A stretch of 17,000 bases of DNA from Verrucomicrobiota bacterium (GTDB lineage: Bacteria; Verrucomicrobiota; Verrucomicrobiia; Limisphaerales; JAEYXS01): the NCBI GenBank assembly GCA_021156225.1, contig JAJNBN010000105.1, positions 1-17,000 on the forward strand. The letters run 5' to 3'. Below are positions 15,192 to 17,000 of the stretch, piece after piece. Below the pieces are notes generated by a model. That model had not been told where the DNA came from, ran no database searches, and saw nothing but the letters and a program-made list of their open reading frames with translations. Made by a program: the position numbers and the translations under genes. Every line of letters begins with the position of its first letter. Position 1 is the stretch's first letter.

Positions 15192-15215
15192 CCCTCTCCT
15201 CGTTAGAGGAGAGGG
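15192..15215. repeat. Perfect 10-bp palindrome in a CCCGGCCCTCTCC-type intergenic repeat
   Basis: CCCTCTCCTC (15192-15201) and GAGGAGAGGG (15206-15215) form a perfect hairpin with loop GTTA, preceded by CTCACCCCGGC. Repeats of this kind (CTCACCCCGGCCCTCTCC) occur in many bacterial genomes. It lies between nadA and the convergent minus-strand gene and could help end both transcripts, although no T-run follows. Confidence 0.55.
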
Positions 15216-15295
15216 AGAACAACTCACGCCGTTCTTGCAGTTCTGAAGTATCCTTTATTTCGGACGCTCCGCTACTATCCACCATCAACCATCTA

Positions 15296-15841
15296 CTATT
15301 TTCCAGCTCCCCAAGGGATGGTGATGCCGTAGGGGGCGAGGTTATCGGCTTTTTCTTTGAAGGCGGGCGGGGGCATGCTGGCGCTTTTCAGGACTTCGCC
15401 GTTCTTCAATTCCAGCACGAGGGCGTGGCGGCCTTCTTTGCGGGACCAATCCACGGCACCGGTCCAGCGATGGATTTCGGTTTCCGGGATGGCGACGGTG
15501 CGGTTGGGGTAGTGATAGGTGACTTCCCAAGTCACGTCTTTGCCTTTGGCCACACGACGGACTTCCACGAACTTGCTGCCGAGGGCGAAGTTATAGACCC
15601 AGGAGACGCAGATGAACCATACGGCGAAGGTGATCATCGCCCCCTTGGATTTCTTCATCAGACTCACAGGTTTGTTGAAACCACTGCGGATCTCCTTATG
15701 GAAGGCGGTCTCCACACACATCAGGACGAACAGCCCGATAGCAAGGAAGGTAAAAAAAACGGCCATGGCGATGAAGTAGGCAAACTGGGCCCGGGCATCG
15801 CCAAAGCTGATAACAAAATCGGAAACTTCGGTCACGGGCAT
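15296..15841 (-). CDS. Membrane protein of unknown function, two membrane segments
   Basis: The 181-residue protein (from the ATG at 15841) has two hydrophobic segments at about residues 19-41 (FAYFIAMAVFFTFLAIGLFVLMCVE) and 68-84 (GAMITFAVWFICVSWVYNF). A soluble C-terminal domain of about 90 residues is rich in beta-type pattern (VEVRRVAKGKDVTWEVTYHYPNRTVAIPETEIHRW ... HALVLELKNGEVLKSASMPPP), with a layout like DUF3592-type proteins, though I cannot confirm that family. A TTG at 15871 would add 10 residues; neither start has a good ribosome binding site. It is convergent with nadA. Its promoter region is the repeat-filled stretch above 15872. Confidence 0.7.
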   Translation of the reverse strand: MPVTEVSDFVISFGDARAQFAYFIAMAVFFTFLAIGLFVLMCVETAFHKEIRSGFNKPVSLMKKSKGAMITFAVWFICVSWVYNFALGSKFVEVRRVAKGKDVTWEVTYHYPNRTVAIPETEIHRWTGAVDWSRKEGRHALVLELKNGEVLKSASMPPPAFKEKADNLAPYGITIPWGAGK

Positions 15842-15945
15842 GAGATAGGACGAATAAGGAAGGAGTTTCAAGTTTTCAGTGGTCAGTTTTCAGCGGGAAC
15901 GAGTTCAAAGTCCAAAGTTTAAGGTTCAAAGTTGGAGGAAGTTAG

Positions 15946-15963
15946 CGCCGTCTGACGACGGCG
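15946..15963. repeat. Perfect 7-bp hairpin (GC-rich intergenic palindrome)
   Basis: CGCCGTC (15946-15952) pairs with GACGGCG (15957-15963) around loop TGAC; with a one-base bulge the pairing continues into AGC/GCT. It looks like a REP-type unit, but copy number is unknown. Confidence 0.45.
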
Positions 15964-16137
15964 GCTACGGGTTTGAGGGCGAGGACGATTACGAACTGGG
16001 ATAGTCCGAATGGGTGATGGTGGGGGATAAGAGTTTTGAATACAGTTTGGTGATGGTTGGGAACTCCGTTGGGGTTCAGAATCATGGTTGCCCGGCCCTG
16101 TAGGCCGGTTTGGACTGAGCCAATATTGTCAACGGAA

Positions 16138-16180
16138 ACGGCGGCGGGAGATGCGAGTCTCCCGCCGCCGTCTGGTTTTT
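16138..16180 (+). terminator. Strong intrinsic-terminator-like hairpin without an obvious upstream gene
   Basis: ACGGCGGCGGGAGA (16138-16151) and TCTCCCGCCGCCGT (16158-16171) form a perfect 14-bp stem with a 6-base loop, followed after CTGG by five T residues (16176-16180) on the plus strand. The nearest plus-strand coding gene upstream is nadA, about 1 kb away. Either it ends an unrecognised short transcript, or it is one more copy of a repeated palindrome that happens to end in T's. Confidence 0.5.
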
Positions 16181-16441
16181 CAGAGATTGATAAGGAGGAA
16201 ACTGTGTTCCAAGGAGCGATTCCCCGTGAACTTGTGGGGACAGAGTTCCGAAATTTTGTGTAGTTGTAGTGAGTTATAGCGAGCGGAGTGATAACGCATC
16301 CCCGAAAAATCCAGCAAGCTCGTTGCGTAATGAGGAAGAAGACGAGAAATGTTACCGGGATCACGAGGCTGAAGTGGGCGGTTTTTCTTTGCTAATGTCC
16401 AAGTGATTTCGCGCATGACTAATCACCGGAACTCTATATCA

Positions 16442-17000
16442 ATGAACGCAATGAATTTACCTGACGTAAAGAGCAAGACCGTCGTGTCGGCTGGATGGGC
16501 CTCGCAAGCGAGGAAGGGAATGTGGTTTGCCGCAGTGGCCTTGGTGATGGGCCTGGGGGCTGGGTTTTATGCTGATCCTGTGGTCGCGGCGGACGGCAAG
16601 TTATTGCCCGGGGCGGAGTTGCTGCAGCGGGGGCCGCGTCCGGCGCGTCCGGCGTTGGCGCCGAGTGAGTTGCCGTTGAAGTTCATCAAAGGTGAGCGGA
16701 TCGCGTTTGTGGGGAGTTCGCTGGGCGAGCATATGAATCGCCATGGGGATTTTGAGACGATGTTGCACTCGCGGTTTCCGCAGTTGGAGCTGGTGGTGCG
16801 GAACTTCTGTCGGCCGGCGGATGAGGTGGCCATCCGGCAGCGGTCCAGCGGTTACACGGCGCTGGATAATCCATTGAGCGCGTTCGGGGCGGATACGATG
16901 TTCTGTTTCTTCGGTTTCAACGAATCATTCGCGGGGCCGGAGGGTGTGGCGAAGTTCAAGACGGATTACGCGAAGTTCCTGGATGAGTATGCGAAGGAAT
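16442..17000 (+). CDS. PVC-type secreted protein, N-terminal GDSL/SGNH-like module (3' end outside window)
   Basis: The first 186 residues are visible and the frame is open at the right edge. A Sec signal peptide is evident: basic ASQARKG, a hydrophobic stretch MWFAAVALVMGLGAGF, and a cleavage region PVVAADG near residues 45-51. The mature part has FIKGERIAFVGSSLGEHMNRHGDFETMLHSRFPQLELVVRNFCRPADEVAIRQRS and FGADTMFCFFGFNESFAGPEGVAKFKTDYAKFLDEY, which match the SGNH-hydrolase-like module at the N-terminus of large Verrucomicrobia/Planctomycetes secreted proteins that often continue into a membrane-bound dehydrogenase (beta-propeller) and haem CxxCH region. GSS would be the serine block. In-frame ATGs at 16415 and 16451 are alternatives. 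The downstream domains are inferred, not seen. Confidence 0.85.
   Translation, partial: MNAMNLPDVKSKTVVSAGWASQARKGMWFAAVALVMGLGAGFYADPVVAADGKLLPGAELLQRGPRPARPALAPSELPLKFIKGERIAFVGSSLGEHMNRHGDFETMLHSRFPQLELVVRNFCRPADEVAIRQRSSGYTALDNPLSAFGADTMFCFFGFNESFAGPEGVAKFKTDYAKFLDEYAKE

Larger units (their letters stand above)
15872..16414. other. About 540 bases without a convincing gene, rich in palindromes
   Basis: Open frames here have no recognisable domain and overlap on both strands. The stretch opens with low-complexity TTTCAGTGGTCAGTTTTCAG and TTCAAAG-type repeats, then holds perfect hairpins at 15946-15963 (CGCCGTC/GACGGCG), 16092-16108 (CCGGCC/GGCCGG) and 16138-16171. A GGGAACTCCGTTGGGGTTC block and the GTTAT/ATAAC pair (about 16273-16295) add further repeat-like structure. 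A tiny frame at 16204-16263 has a perfect AAGGAGG site at 16192-16198 before a GTG, but codes only 19 residues. It is best described as intergenic repeat mosaic between divergent genes. Confidence 0.55.

Noticed and set aside
15942..16364. 140-codon minus-strand frame in the intergenic stretch
   Set aside because: It reads through three palindromes and low-complexity sequence and has no domain or good start; overlapping plus-strand frames look equally (un)convincing.

Overview
The window looks like chromosomal DNA of a Verrucomicrobiota (PVC-group) bacterium, most likely near the Pedosphaera/Limisphaerales lineage. This rests on family recognition only: a partial secreted protein at the 3' end with the GDSL/SGNH-like N-terminal module typical of large PVC secreted proteins, two gene modules of a kind I associate with that lineage (ECF sigma factor, small one-pass protein, larger one-pass protein with a pseudopilin-like tail), and GC-rich intergenic palindromes. 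No rRNA, tRNA, CRISPR array, transposase or phage gene is visible.

Layout. (1) Positions 1-3960 hold proteolysis genes: the C-terminal part of a DUF885 metallopeptidase-like protein, a stand-alone response-regulator receiver domain on the minus strand, an M3 oligoendopeptidase, and a rhomboid-family membrane protein with an altered GxSG motif. (2) Positions 4019-9619 hold two consecutive, same-strand, three-gene modules of the same architecture. Each has an ECF sigma factor, then a small protein with one membrane segment in the anti-sigma position, then a larger protein with one N-terminal membrane segment, a shared VENWRGKxAWE motif and a C-terminal domain resembling the type II secretion pseudopilin (T2SSG) tail. 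Only the first module's large protein has an extra region of about 90 residues that resembles a secretin/TonB short N-terminal (STN) domain. In the second module a double palindromic repeat lies between the sigma gene and its small partner. (3) Positions 9667-10746 encode an MDR-family zinc-type dehydrogenase that lacks the usual catalytic histidine ligand. (4) Positions 10849-12562 are a two-gene phosphate uptake unit (DUF47/PhoU-like plus PiT permease). (5) Positions 12638-14046 are an NADPH-dependent FMN reductase-like flavoprotein overlapping by 4 bases with a polytopic membrane protein that carries a DDCC motif. (6) Positions 14151-15155 are quinolinate synthase NadA, alone. (7) A minus-strand membrane protein follows, then about 570 bases without a convincing gene but full of palindromes, including a strong intrinsic-terminator-like hairpin with no plus-strand gene directly before it. 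(8) The window ends inside the PVC-type secreted protein.

How they work together. The phosphate pair is a well-known functional unit. The sigma modules are best read as two envelope-linked regulatory circuits: the small membrane protein could hold the sigma factor at the membrane and the large protein could act as sensor or effector. That is inference from gene order and topology. The other genes look like independent housekeeping or accessory functions.
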